DNA from: Aeromonas schubertii
GTDB taxonomy: Bacteria; Pseudomonadota; Gammaproteobacteria; Enterobacterales; Aeromonadaceae
Length of the DNA stretch: 64,000 nucleotides
Reading direction: 5' to 3'
NCBI RefSeq assembly: GCF_000820105.1
Contig: NZ_CDDB01000039.1
Span: forward strand, 134,300 to 198,299
Shown here piece after piece: positions 27,310-38,394 of this stretch. A program made the position numbers and the translations under genes. Every line of letters begins with the position of its first letter. The stretch's first letter is position 1. Under the pieces are notes generated by a model. It saw only the letters and a list, made by a program, of their open reading frames with translations. It was not told the origin of the DNA and did no database searches.

Positions 27310-29726
27310 GAGGCTCTTCTCGTCAGGTGCCAGGCCAGGGCCGAGGCGGCCAGTGCCGACAGGGGGGCGAGCAGCAGGGCCAGGGCGGCGTGGGCGGGGG
27401 CCGGGGTGAAGGCGAGGCTCCAGCCGAAGGCGCGGGGATTGACCACCTCGATCAGGATCCAGGCCAGGCCATACCCCACCGGCAGGGCGAGCAGGGCGGT
27501 GAGCAGCCCCAGCACGCCCCCCTGCCACAGTTGCAGGCGCAGCAGCTCCCCCCGGGTGAGGCCGAGGGCGTGCAGGGTCTGCTGCCAGGGGGCGCGGGCC
27601 AGCCCCTGCACCATGAAGGCGATGGCGACTCCGGCGAAGGCGATGGCGAGGATGAGCAGTTTGAGTAGCTCGGTCACCACAAAGGTCTGATCGAAGATGG
27701 CCAGCGCCTGGGTGAGGATCCCTCGGGCGGGCAGCAGGCGCACACCGTCCCCGAAGCGTGCCGCCAACTCGGCCTCTAACTCGGGTGGGGGGGCAAAGAG
27801 CGCCAGGGAGTGGGGGTTAAGAGTTGTCTGCCAGGGGCGCAGCAATTGCCCCTTGTCGCTGCCATAGTCCCGGTAGCTGCCGCAAAGGCGCAGGGTGAGC
27901 CGACCGAAGGGACCCTCGATGTGCACCCTGTCTCCCACCTTAAGGTCGAAACGGCGCAGCAGGGGCTCGCTGGCGAGGGCCTCGCCGGGGCCGGGCAGAC
28001 GCCCCGTGAGCAGGGGATAGCCGCGCATCAGAGGCGGGATCATCTCCATACTCGCCAACTCGATGGCCTGATCCCCGAGCAGGGCCGAGTCGACTCGTCG
28101 CCGGGAGAGCTGAAGCGATCCTTGCGCCTCGAGCCAGGGGATCAGGGTCGGCGGGAGGCTGGCATAGCCCCCCTGGGGGGCTCGAGGGGCCGTCACATAG
28201 AGATCGGCCGCCAGACGCTGGACCAGCCACCCTTCCACGCTCAGGCGAAAACTCGCCACCATGACGCCGATGCCGATGGCCGCCGCGATGGCGAGCTGCA
28301 GGGCCATCACCGCCACCGTGTTGCGCTCGCGCTCGAAGTCGAGCTCGCTCATGGCCAGGCGCAACAGCCAGGGGCCGCCTCTGTGTCCATTCTTCGACTG
28401 CTCTCTGCGCCCGAGGTGGCGCAGTCGCCCCAGCAGCGGAGTGAGCAGATCCGGCAGCCACAGGGCCATGGAGAGCAGCCAGCAGGCCGAGAGCAGCAGG
28501 GCGCCGGGCAGGCCGCTTGCTTGCCAACCGAGCAGCACGCCGCCAAGTCCGAGCAGCATCAGCGCCATCCATCGGCGCAGGCGAGGCCGGCTCATCCCGG
28601 GGCCGGGTAGCTCCAGCTCGCGCAGGGGGCGGCGCAGCAGGCCATACCAGGCGGGAAGATTGGCGGCCACCACCCCGGCCAGACAGAGCAGCAGCGTCTT
28701 GATAAAGGTGAGGGGGGTCAGGCGCAGCAGATGGATGGGGTTGGGGCCATAGAGATCCCCCAGTGCCTGCCCCACCTGCCCCATCAGGGCGGCCGCCAAG
28801 GCCACCCCCAGCATCATGCCGAGCAGGGCGCCGGTTAAGGTGATGAGCAGCAGCTCGGTGGCGAGCAGGCGCAGCAGGCGCGTTGGCCCCAGCCCGACCG
28901 TGATGAGACGTGCCAGATGGGGGCGGCGCACCGAGAGCACGAAGCGCTGGGCGTTGAAGACCAGGAAGAGCCCCACCGCCAGGGCCAGCAGGGAGAGGGC
29001 GGTGAGATTGAGGGCCAGGGCATCCCCGAGCCGGCTGGCATCGAGCTCGGGGCCGGTGCGCTCGAGGGCTTCGCCGGGAGCAAGCCGGGCCGTCAACGCC
29101 TTCACCCCGGCCTCGTCCAGCCGAAAGTAGACCCGATCGATGCGCCCCTCGCGTCCCAGCCACTGCTGGGCCAGGCCGATATCGGTCACCAGCAGGTGAT
29201 CGAGGGGGATCTCCCCCTCCTCGAGCAGACCCGCCAGGCGCAGGGTGAGGCGTCGCTCGGCGAGCAGGAAGGTGCGTGGCTGCCCAAGCTGCCAATCGAG
29301 GCGGGCCGCCTCTTTTCGGGCGATCCAGACCGCCTGCTCATCCTCACTGGCCGGCTCGGGGGCGCCGGATTGAATGAGGCGGCGCAATGGTCCGCCGAAG
29401 AGAGGATCGATGCCGATGAGCTGAAACGGCTGGCCGGTCTCGTCGCGCAGCCAGGCGTGGATCTGGGGGGCGGCATCGAGTCCCGGGAGGGAGGTGGCCC
29501 AGGTGACGAAACGCCGCTCGTCGATGCCCCCCTCGGGAGCCAGGCGCCAGTTGGCCTCTCCCTCTATCTGGGTGCGGGCCGCCACGAAGTTGGTGCGCGC
29601 GCTGTGATTGATAAGATCGATAGCCACCACCAGTGCGGCCCCCAGAATGAGGCCAAACAGGCTCATCAGCAGCAACCAGGGATGGGTGCGATAGAGGCGC
29701 AGCAGGGAGCGCAGGGCCAGACTCAT
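27306..29726 (-). CDS. FtsX/MacB-type ABC transporter permease (AttF/AttG-like, fused)
   Basis: An 806-aa inner-membrane permease with one helix near the N-terminus (L-L-M-S-L-F-G-L-I-L-G), a large periplasmic domain, a central cluster of helices, a second periplasmic domain and a C-terminal helix cluster: two FtsX modules in one chain. I chose the ATG at 29726, which overlaps the ATPase stop as ATGA. The preceding 32 codons belong to the ATPase reading region. Such permeases move lipids, lipoproteins or peptides across the periplasm by mechanotransmission. The substrate is unknown. Confidence 0.88.
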   Translation of the reverse strand: MSLALRSLLRLYRTHPWLLLMSLFGLILGAALVVAIDLINHSARTNFVAARTQIEGEANWRLAPEGGIDERRFVTWATSLPGLDAAPQIHAWLRDETGQPFQLIGIDPLFGGPLRRLIQSGAPEPASEDEQAVWIARKEAARLDWQLGQPRTFLLAERRLTLRLAGLLEEGEIPLDHLLVTDIGLAQQWLGREGRIDRVYFRLDEAGVKALTARLAPGEALERTGPELDASRLGDALALNLTALSLLALAVGLFLVFNAQRFVLSVRRPHLARLITVGLGPTRLLRLLATELLLITLTGALLGMMLGVALAAALMGQVGQALGDLYGPNPIHLLRLTPLTFIKTLLLCLAGVVAANLPAWYGLLRRPLRELELPGPGMSRPRLRRWMALMLLGLGGVLLGWQASGLPGALLLSACWLLSMALWLPDLLTPLLGRLRHLGRREQSKNGHRGGPWLLRLAMSELDFERERNTVAVMALQLAIAAAIGIGVMVASFRLSVEGWLVQRLAADLYVTAPRAPQGGYASLPPTLIPWLEAQGSLQLSRRRVDSALLGDQAIELASMEMIPPLMRGYPLLTGRLPGPGEALASEPLLRRFDLKVGDRVHIEGPFGRLTLRLCGSYRDYGSDKGQLLRPWQTTLNPHSLALFAPPPELEAELAARFGDGVRLLPARGILTQALAIFDQTFVVTELLKLLILAIAFAGVAIAFMVQGLARAPWQQTLHALGLTRGELLRLQLWQGGVLGLLTALLALPVGYGLAWILIEVVNPRAFGWSLAFTPAPAHAALALLLAPLSALAASALAWHLTRRAS

Positions 29727-30391
29727 GGGCGCGACTCGTGCAGGGCGCCGCCTTCCAGGTGCAGCACCCGATCGGCCAGAGCCCCATAGGCCGGGTTGTG
29801 ACTGACCAGCAGCAGGCCGCACCCCTGCTCGCGTACCGCCGCCACCAGCAGATCCATCACCTGGGCGGCGTTGGCCTCATCCAGGCTGCCGGTGGGCTCG
29901 TCGGCCAGGATCCAGCGCGGGCGGTGGATGAGGGCGCGGGCCAGTGCCACTCGCTGGCGCTGCCCACCGGATAGCGTATCGGGGAAGCGATCGGCCTGGG
30001 TCGCCACGCCGAGGCGATCGAGCAGGGCCATGATGGCGCCCTGATCCACCGGCAGGCGGTTGACCTCGAGGGCCAGGGCCAGATTCTCCCACACCTTGAG
30101 GGTGGGCAGCAGATTGTACTCTTGGTAGACGATGCCGAAGTGGCGACCGCGCAGGCGTGCCATGGGATCGGCAGCCAGGGTATCGAGACGGATCTCATCG
30201 AGGGTAATGGTGCCGGCGTCGGGCCGCTCGAGTCCGGCAATCAGGCGCAGCAGGGTCGACTTGCCCGAGCCGCTCTGCCCAAGCAGCAGGTGCAGACGGC
30301 CGGGCGCCAGGGTGAGGTCGAGCCCGGTAAAAAGGGTCAGGGACTGGCGTCCGGTATCGAAACACTTGCGCACGCCGCTCAGGGTGATCAT
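29723..30391 (-). CDS. ABC transporter ATP-binding protein (LolD/MacB-like)
   Basis: A 222-aa ATPase with Walker A G-Q-S-G-S-G-K-S-T at about 37-45, a Q-loop in V-Y-Q-E-Y-N, signature L-S-G-G-Q-R-Q-R at about 141, Walker B W-I-L-A-D-E-P at about 161-167, and the H-loop S-H-N. It partners the downstream FtsX-type permease. I chose the ATG at 30391 (M-I-T-L-S-G-V-R-K) because the upstream part of the frame has no family similarity. It is first of a three-gene operon with 4-base overlaps throughout. Confidence 0.93.
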   Translation of the reverse strand: MITLSGVRKCFDTGRQSLTLFTGLDLTLAPGRLHLLLGQSGSGKSTLLRLIAGLERPDAGTITLDEIRLDTLAADPMARLRGRHFGIVYQEYNLLPTLKVWENLALALEVNRLPVDQGAIMALLDRLGVATQADRFPDTLSGGQRQRVALARALIHRPRWILADEPTGSLDEANAAQVMDLLVAAVREQGCGLLLVSHNPAYGALADRVLHLEGGALHESRP

Positions 30392-30530
30392 GGGGATATC
30401 CAGCCAGGTCAAGAGGTTACTACTATGCCAGTTGGTGACATGGGTGGCAAAACCAGAGGCGCCCGAGGCTGGATCCCCTCTGTCCGGGATGGTTAAAATA
30501 GAAGCCATTCTGGCTCAGGGGATCTCAGGG

Positions 30531-31001
30531 ATGCTGTTACAGAAACAGGTGAGTTTCATCGTCGATAGCAAGGGCAACCGGCAGGCTGCTGTGGTGCCGA
30601 TCGACATCTATGAAGAGTTGATGGCCCTGCAACGGGCCTTGGCCGAGAGTCGCCCCGGCGAGCGGGAGATCTACCACTTCTCGGTGAAGGGTGCTGAGGC
30701 GCAGGGCTACCCGGTGGGCAAGCGCCAGAGCCCGGGCTTCATGGTGCTGGCGGGCTCCACCGCCAACGGCGAGGATGCGGCCTCCCTGCGCGAGGCGGTG
30801 ATCGAGCTGCGCGAAGAGCTGCTGGCCAAGGGGGCCCTCGCGCGTCATGACGAGGGATATCGCTTCACGGTGGATCAACTCTTCAACAGCCCGAGCCTCG
30901 CCGCCAGCCTGGTGGCAGGGAACAACCGAAGCGGTCTCGATGCCTGGCACAACAGCAGCGGCCATACCCTGAAACAGTCAGGGTTTGGCAAGAAAGAGTA
31001 A
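30531..31001 (+). CDS. DUF4357 protein with antitoxin-like N-terminus
   Basis: A 156-aa protein. The first 40 residues (S-F-I-V-D-S-K-G-N-R-Q-A-A-V-V-P then I-Y-E-E-L) look like a Phd/RelB-type antitoxin DNA-binding segment. Residues about 75-145 match DUF4357 (G-F-M-V-L-A-G-S, F-N-S-P-S-L-A-A-S-L-V, G-L-D-A-W-H). No toxin gene is adjacent. The ATG at 30531 is preceded by AGGGGA about eight bases away. It is divergent from the ABC operon and ends in a terminator. Confidence 0.8.
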   Translation: MLLQKQVSFIVDSKGNRQAAVVPIDIYEELMALQRALAESRPGEREIYHFSVKGAEAQGYPVGKRQSPGFMVLAGSTANGEDAASLREAVIELREELLAKGALARHDEGYRFTVDQLFNSPSLAASLVAGNNRSGLDAWHNSSGHTLKQSGFGKKE

Positions 31002-31023
31002 GCAGGGGAGACCCTGCTTTTTT
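31001..31023 (+). terminator. Rho-independent terminator after the DUF4357 gene
   Basis: AGCAGGG pairs with CCCTGCT around GAGA, followed by T6. The stem starts on the last base of the stop codon. Confidence 0.85.
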
Positions 31024-31085
31024 ATTGGATCTCCGCCAGAGTCCGGGCCTCCGGTCATCCTGACCCCGGTCGCCCTGAAGAGGCC

Positions 31086-31117
31086 AAAAAAAAACCGGCG
31101 CACGAGGCGCCGGTTTT
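31086..31117 (-). terminator. Rho-independent terminator of pflB
   Basis: AAAACCGGCGC pairs with GCGCCGGTTTT around ACGAG. Read on the minus strand it is followed by a T9 run. Confidence 0.92.
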
Positions 31118-31134
31118 ATCACTGAACCTATGAA

Positions 31135-33417
<2,283 letters not shown>

Positions 33418-33459
33418 TTTCATTACCTCTCACGGTATTGATGTAGTCCGCAATCATCC

Positions 33460-34308
33460 TTAATGATGACGACGGAAGATAAACCAGTAAGTCAGACCAA
33501 CCATGACACCACCACCTATGATGTTGCCGATGGTGACGGGGATCAGGTTGTTGAACACAAAGTTGGATACGGTCAGGTCGGCAAACTTGGCCGGGTCCAT
33601 GGCGATGGCCTGCCAGAATTCGGGGCCTGCGATGGCGTGGATGACGATGCCGACCGGAATCATAAACATGTTGGCGATGCTGTGCTCGAAACCGGAGGCG
33701 ACGAACATGGCCACCGGCAGCAGCATGACGATCACCTTGTCGGTTGCACTGCGGGCACCGAAAGCCATCCACACGGCGAGGCACACCATCAGGTTACAGA
33801 GGATGCCCAGTGCTACGGCTTCGATAAAAGTATGGTGGATCTTGTGCTGGGCCACCTTCATGGCGTTCAGGCCCCACTGACCATCGGCCGCCATGTATTG
33901 GGAAGAGAGGGCGATCAGGGCCACCATGATGAGCCCCCCCACCAGGTTACCGAAATAGACGATACCCCAGTTACGAAACAGTTGGCCCCAGGTGATGCGG
34001 TTGGCCGCCTTGGCCACCAGGGTCAGGGTGGTGGAGGTGAACAGCTCACCACCGAGCAGCACACAGAGGATGAGGCCCAGAGCAAAACAGAGGCCACCCA
34101 CCAGCTTGGTCATGCCCCAGGGCATGGTGCCGGCACCCGTGGTGACAGTGATATAGAAGATGAAGGCGATAGCGATAAAGGCACCGGCCGTGATGGCCAG
34201 GGGGAAAGCCTTGTAAGCGGGCTTGGTGGCTTTTCCGTAGGTAATGTCTTCTGCCAGTGCGGCGATGGCTTCAGGCTTGAGACTATCGAAGGGGGATTCG
34301 GCTTTCAA
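33460..34308 (-). CDS. focA: Formate channel FocA
   Basis: An inner-membrane pentameric formate/nitrite-family channel with six helices. At 282 aa it matches the E. coli protein (285 aa). Family motifs include G-A-G-T-M-P-W-G-M, N-W-G-I-V-Y-F-G-N and A-S-G-F-E-H-S-I-A-N-M. I chose the TTG start at 34308 (M-K-A-E-S-P-F-D). GGGTGA lies about seven bases upstream and the family starts here. The predicted transcript starts near 34335, which excludes the in-frame ATG at 34392. It exports formate made by PflB. Confidence 0.95.
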   Translation of the reverse strand: MKAESPFDSLKPEAIAALAEDITYGKATKPAYKAFPLAITAGAFIAIAFIFYITVTTGAGTMPWGMTKLVGGLCFALGLILCVLLGGELFTSTTLTLVAKAANRITWGQLFRNWGIVYFGNLVGGLIMVALIALSSQYMAADGQWGLNAMKVAQHKIHHTFIEAVALGILCNLMVCLAVWMAFGARSATDKVIVMLLPVAMFVASGFEHSIANMFMIPVGIVIHAIAGPEFWQAIAMDPAKFADLTVSNFVFNNLIPVTIGNIIGGGVMVGLTYWFIFRRHH

Positions 34309-34341
34309 TTCAGTGTCACCCGAGAGTTGATGTCTGGTGAA

Positions 34342-34383
34342 ATCATAGCAAAGGCACCTGGCGCCAAAGTTGACCATGATCAA
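34342..34383 (-). promoter_or_regulatory. Class II FNR-dependent promoter of focA-pflB
   Basis: The FNR box TTGATCATGGTCAA (34370-34383, one mismatch) is followed after 22 bases by the -10 TATGAT (34342-34347). This places the box centre at about -41.5 from a start near 34335. FNR activation of focA-pflB is established in E. coli; the site here is read from sequence. Confidence 0.7.
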
Positions 34384-34647
34384 TTTTCGCAAATCATTAA
34401 TGTAATTTTACTACATCAATCAGCCTCTTTTGAGGCTTTATTTTGGGATTGAGTTGCCGGTGAAACCACTTTTAATGGGTTTATAACCCTATGATTGATA
34501 ACGCTTAAATTGGCAGCCGCCAATTACTGCTAAAAAAAAGTCGTGCTACTTCAACAGCTTGCTACGTCTAAATGGGTTAGCCAATAAGGGGTAATTATTG
34601 TTCTTTATCACCATTTTGTGATGAAGGGCACAGCGTCGGGAAAGAGA

Positions 34648-34667
34648 GAGGGGGCCTGAGCCCCCTC
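34648..34667 (-). terminator. Hairpin after ycaO
   Basis: GAGGGGGC pairs with GCCCCCTC around a 4-base loop, six bases after the ycaO stop. The T-run on the minus strand is imperfect (TCTCTTT). Confidence 0.6.
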
Positions 34668-34673
34668 TTGTGG

Positions 34674-36434
34674 TTACTGCCAGCTGAAGGCTCGTTTGGC
34701 CCGCTGCAGCTTCTCATAGGCGGCCAGCAGTTTCTGGTGCAGGGGGAACTGAACCAGCGACTCGTCGCCGCTTTCAAGGCCATGGAAGCGCGCCTCACCG
34801 TTGGCATGGCGCCACGCCTCCTGGAAGGCGGCCTCGCCATACATGCGGGTGAAGACGGCGAAGTATTGCTCGGGCTCGCGCTCGTCATCGAGCAGCAGCT
34901 CGACCGAGCTCTTCAGGGCGCGGTAGTAGTTGGCGCGATCCTGGGTGAAGACCGACTGGTTGAACTCCATGGTCCAGTCGATCCACTCCAGGGCGGTCTC
35001 CAGCTCACCGGCGGCCAGGGCCAGCATAGCCTTGAGCTCACCCACTCGCAGGGTGTGCAGGGCGGTACCCTTGGCGGCGGCGATGCCGAGCAGCTCGCGC
35101 ACCCGGGTGCGCTCGTCGTGTCCTTCCTCTTCCAGCTGGTCGTAGAGGGCCATGTACTGCTCGGCATCCCACTCCAGGGAGGGCAGGGCCAGGATCACCT
35201 CGCGCAGGTGGGCGCCCATGTTGTTGTTGGCCAGCAGCAGATCCTCGGCCGGATAGATGTCGGACATGCCCGGCACCAGGATGCGGCAGGCGTAGACGCC
35301 CAGGTGCTCGTAGTCGGCGATGTAGACCGGCTGCTCGAGCTCGTGGAAGATGCCGATCAGGTGGTCGAACTCCTCCTGGGTAGAGCCGGCGAAGTTCCAG
35401 TCGGCGAACTCGAAGTCGGCGTCTTGCTTGAACAGATCCCAACTGATGAGGCCCGAGGAGTCGATGAAGTGGGTCTCCAGGTTGTGGTGATCCGCCACCT
35501 CGTCGTTATCGAAGGCCGGCGGCATGAAGACGTCGAGATCCTTGAGGCCGCGGCCCTGCAGCAGCTCGGTCACGGTGCGCTCGAAGGCCACCTCGAAGCG
35601 CGGGTGGGCGCCGAAGGAGGCAAAGCAGGTACCGTTTTTGGGGTTGAGCAGCACCACGCAGATGACCGGATAACGACCACCGAGGGAGGCGTCATAGCTC
35701 AGGATCGGGAAGCCTTCGGCCTCCAGGGCGTCGATGGCTGCCTTGATCCCCGGATAGCGGGCGATCACCTCGTCCGGGATCTCCGGTAGGCTGATGGCCT
35801 CGGCGATGATCTTGTTCTTGACGTGGCGTTCGAACACCTCGGACAGGCCCTGGGTACGCGCCTCGGTTTTGGTGTTGCCAGCGCTCATGCCGTTGGAGAC
35901 ATAGAGGTTGCCGATGATGTTCATCGGGATGTAGACGGTCTGGTGATCCGACTGACGCTCGAAGGGCAGGGCCACGATGCCACGCGCGTCGTTGTTGGAT
36001 TGCAGATCCACCAGCATGTCGGCGGTCACCTCCCCTTCCGGGTTGTAGAACTTGCGGGTGAAGTCGTCGAGCAGACCCGCCGGCAGTTTGTCGCCCTCGA
36101 TGGGGAACCACTTCTCGTTCGGGTAGTGGACGAAGTCGCCATTGGCGACCTCTTCACCCAGGTAGAAGTCGGCGAAGAAGTAGTTGGTGGAGAGACGCTC
36201 GAAGTATTCGCCCAGAGCCGAGGCCAGGGCGGCCTTCTTGCTGGCACCCTTGCCATTGGTAAAGCACAGGGGGCACTCCTTGTCGCGGATGTGCACGGAC
36301 CAGACGTTGGGCACGGGGTTGAGCCAGGAGGCCTCTTCGATATCGAAGCCCAGGGCCTGCAGCTTGGTCTGGAAGCGCTCGATGGAGTCTTCCAGTGCCG
36401 CGTCCTTGCCGGGGATAAAGGTATGGTCAGTCAT
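34674..36434 (-). CDS. ycaO: YcaO-domain protein (ribosomal protein S12 methylthiolation accessory type)
   Basis: At 586 aa from the ATG at 36434 it has exactly the E. coli YcaO length. AGGA precedes this ATG. The N-terminal YcaO ATP-binding domain includes K-G-A-S-K-K-A-A-L-A-S-A-L-G-E-Y-F-E-R at about 63-81 and E-A-R-T-Q-G-L-S-E-V-F-E-R at about 197-209. The C-terminal third is a TPR-like helical region. E. coli YcaO takes part with RimO in beta-methylthiolation of S12. Its position just upstream of focA-pflB is also the enteric order, but the two are separated here by a terminator and promoter. Confidence 0.94.
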   Translation of the reverse strand: MTDHTFIPGKDAALEDSIERFQTKLQALGFDIEEASWLNPVPNVWSVHIRDKECPLCFTNGKGASKKAALASALGEYFERLSTNYFFADFYLGEEVANGDFVHYPNEKWFPIEGDKLPAGLLDDFTRKFYNPEGEVTADMLVDLQSNNDARGIVALPFERQSDHQTVYIPMNIIGNLYVSNGMSAGNTKTEARTQGLSEVFERHVKNKIIAEAISLPEIPDEVIARYPGIKAAIDALEAEGFPILSYDASLGGRYPVICVVLLNPKNGTCFASFGAHPRFEVAFERTVTELLQGRGLKDLDVFMPPAFDNDEVADHHNLETHFIDSSGLISWDLFKQDADFEFADWNFAGSTQEEFDHLIGIFHELEQPVYIADYEHLGVYACRILVPGMSDIYPAEDLLLANNNMGAHLREVILALPSLEWDAEQYMALYDQLEEEGHDERTRVRELLGIAAAKGTALHTLRVGELKAMLALAAGELETALEWIDWTMEFNQSVFTQDRANYYRALKSSVELLLDDEREPEQYFAVFTRMYGEAAFQEAWRHANGEARFHGLESGDESLVQFPLHQKLLAAYEKLQRAKRAFSWQ

Positions 36435-36563
36435 CACTGTTGTTCCTGATAGGCTCATGTTTGGTCGCAGATAATAGCAGGAGCGGGGGGGCTTGGCAGG
36501 CCATTGGGCGAGGAATTTGGCGCGCCACCCTCTCGCTCGCCTGCGGTCACCCCGTTCAGGGGA

Positions 36564-36878
36564 TTAACCGACCAGTTTGAGCCCCAGTATGCCGGCGATA
36601 ATCAGCCCGACACAGAGCAGCCGGGCACCATTGGCCGGCTCGTTAAAGAGCAGGATGCCGAGCAGCACGGTACCGACGGCGCCTATGCCGGTCCACACCG
36701 CATAGGCGGTGCCAAGGGGCAGCTGGCGCACCGCCTGGGCGAGCAGCGCTATGCTCACCCCCATGGCCGCCAGGGTGAGCAGGGTGGGGAGGGGGCGGCT
36801 AAACCCGTGGGTGTATTTAAGGCCAATGGCCCAGGCGACCTCGAAGAGGCCGGCCAGCAGTAGCACTATCCAGGACAT
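36564..36878 (-). CDS. sugE: Guanidinium exporter of the SMR family
   Basis: A 104-aa four-helix small multidrug resistance protein of the SugE/Gdx subtype. It has the conserved E13 in the first helix ([13 protein letters not shown]), the G-F-S-R motif and A-Y-A-V-W-T-G-I-G. Gdx proteins exchange guanidinium for protons. The ATG at 36878 fits the E. coli start M-S-W-I. A guanidine-II riboswitch ends 18 bases upstream, which supports the guanidinium assignment. No clear Shine-Dalgarno lies between. Confidence 0.94.
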   Translation of the reverse strand: MSWIVLLLAGLFEVAWAIGLKYTHGFSRPLPTLLTLAAMGVSIALLAQAVRQLPLGTAYAVWTGIGAVGTVLLGILLFNEPANGARLLCVGLIIAGILGLKLVG

Positions 36879-36896
36879 GAGCGCGTCACTATCGGT

Positions 36897-36942
36897 GCCG
36901 GGTCGTCCCGGCGAAAGGAGGGCCGCCAGGGTCGTCCCCGGC
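36897..36942 (-). ncRNA. Guanidine-II (mini-ykkC) riboswitch of sugE
   Basis: On the minus strand there are two hairpins with identical ACGA tetraloops. P1 is 36925-36942 (GCCGGGG-ACGA-CCCTGGC, one G-U pair) and P2 is 36897-36912 (GCCGGG-ACGA-CCCGGC). The linker is 12 bases. Two short stems with ACGR loops are the definition of this class. The gene downstream encodes a guanidinium exporter, the classic target. Confidence 0.9.
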
Positions 36943-37191
36943 GGGGCAGCGCGCTGCCATGGGTCCTCATCATAACGGGGAGAGAGGCCTTTGCGCCATC
37001 TTTGGCCCGGATGGGACACTGTTGCAGCAAGCGACGAGGAATATTGCAGAAATCGACTTGCGCGTCGGCCCACAATCCGTAATGTGGAGAGACGCATTTT
37101 TCGCAGCGCAATGTTTGTTACCGCTCTGTTGCCAAAGGGGCTCAGGGCGTTTTTATCGAGAGTTTCTCAGCTATCCAGGGTAGGAAATATC
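36943..37191. other. Divergent control region of sugE and asd
   Basis: The only clear element besides the riboswitch is a promoter-like pair for asd: TTGCCA (37129-37134), a 17-base spacer and TTTATC (37152-37157). No gene is supported here. Confidence 0.4.
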
Positions 37192-38307
37192 ATGAAAAAA
37201 GTCGGTTTGGTCGGTTGGCGCGGTATGGTGGGCTCGGTGTTGATGAGCCGCATGCAGGAAGAGAAGGACTTCGCCCGCATCCAGCCCACCTTCTTCACCA
37301 CCTCGCAAGCCGGCGAGGCCGCCCCCAACTTCGGTATCGATGCCGGCACCCTGCAGGATGCCTTCGACATCGAGGCGCTCGCCAGCCAGGAGATCATCAT
37401 CACCTGTCAGGGTGGCGACTACACCAAGGACGTCTACCCGCGCCTGCTGGCCAGCGGCTGGCAAGGCTACTGGATTGATGCCGCCTCGGCCCTGCGCATG
37501 GAAAAAGACGCGGTTATCATCCTGGACCCGGTCAACGGCGATGTCATCGAGCGCGCCCTGGACGAGGGCGTTAAGGCCTTTGTCGGCGGCAACTGTACCG
37601 TCAGTCTGATGCTGCTGGCCCTGGGTGGCCTGTTCAAGGCCGATCTGGTGGAGTGGGTAAGCGTGGCCACCTATCAGGCCGCCTCCGGCGGCGGCGCCCG
37701 CCATATGCGCGAGCTGGTCACCCAGATGGGGCTGCTGCGCGACGAGGTGGCGGTGGAGCTGGCCGATCCCGCCTCTGCCATCCTCGACATCGAGCGCAAG
37801 ATCACCGAGAAGACCCGCTCCGGCACCCTGCCGGTCGATAACTTCGGCGTGCCCCTGGCCGGCAGCCTGATCCCCTGGATTGACACCGCCCTGCCCAACG
37901 GTCAGAGCCGTGAAGAGTGGAAGGGTCAGGCCGAGACCAACAAGATCCTCGGCATCGACGGCGCCCCGGTGCCGGTCGACGGTCTGTGCGTGCGCGTCGG
38001 TGCCCTGCGCTGCCACAGCCAGGCCTTCACCATCAAGCTGAAGAAGGATCTGCCCCTGGCCGAGATCGAGGCCCTGCTGGCGGCCCACAACGATTGGGTC
38101 AAGGTGATCCCGAACGAGCGCGATATCACGGCACGGGAGCTGACCCCGGCCGCCGTCACCGGCACCCTGGCCATCCCGGTCGGTCGTCTGCGCAAGCTCA
38201 ACATGGGGCCTGAGTACCTCTCCGCCTTCACCGTGGGTGATCAGCTGCTGTGGGGCGCCGCCGAGCCCCTGCGCCGCATGCTCAACATCCTGCTCGATCG
38301 CGCTTAA
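37192..38307 (+). CDS. asd: Aspartate-semialdehyde dehydrogenase
   Basis: It reduces aspartyl phosphate to aspartate semialdehyde with NADPH, the second step after LysC. It is 371 aa (E. coli 367). The NADP motif G-W-R-G-M-V-G-S lies at 8-15, the nucleophilic C135 in G-G-N-C-T-V, and the catalytic His region in S-G-G-G-A-R-H-M. I chose the ATG at 37192 (M-K-K-V-G-L-V-G), after GGGTAGGA. The longer upstream frame has no similarity. It is a single gene. Confidence 0.97.
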   Translation: MKKVGLVGWRGMVGSVLMSRMQEEKDFARIQPTFFTTSQAGEAAPNFGIDAGTLQDAFDIEALASQEIIITCQGGDYTKDVYPRLLASGWQGYWIDAASALRMEKDAVIILDPVNGDVIERALDEGVKAFVGGNCTVSLMLLALGGLFKADLVEWVSVATYQAASGGGARHMRELVTQMGLLRDEVAVELADPASAILDIERKITEKTRSGTLPVDNFGVPLAGSLIPWIDTALPNGQSREEWKGQAETNKILGIDGAPVPVDGLCVRVGALRCHSQAFTIKLKKDLPLAEIEALLAAHNDWVKVIPNERDITARELTPAAVTGTLAIPVGRLRKLNMGPEYLSAFTVGDQLLWGAAEPLRRMLNILLDRA

Positions 38308-38316
38308 GTGCATTCG

Positions 38317-38376
38317 CCCTCCCCGACGGGGGAGGGATATTGGCAACAAAAAGGGCTCCCATCGGGAGCCCTTTTT
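38317..38376. terminator. Terminator region shared by asd and satP
   Basis: A first hairpin at 38317-38336 (CCCTCCCC, GGGGAGGG, no T-run) is followed by a strong bidirectional terminator at 38348-38376 (AAAAAGGGCTCCC, loop ATC, GGGAGCCCTTTTT). Confidence 0.9.
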
Positions 38377-38394
38377 CATCTCGACGCGCCGTGA

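Larger units (their letters stand above)
34309..34673. other. Intergenic region between ycaO and focA
   Basis: It holds the ycaO terminator hairpin and the focA promoter. The remaining AT-rich stretch (34384-34640) has half-site TTGAT motifs but no gene that I can support. Confidence 0.6.

Noticed and set aside
26143-27690. 515-codon plus-strand frame opposite the AttH-like and permease genes
   Set aside because: Composition is Gly/Ala/Pro/Arg-rich shadow sequence. The opposite strand has a signal peptide and family motifs.
30531-31001. A complete toxin-antitoxin module at the DUF4357 gene
   Set aside because: No second small gene is present on either side; a terminator follows and a divergent ABC operon precedes.
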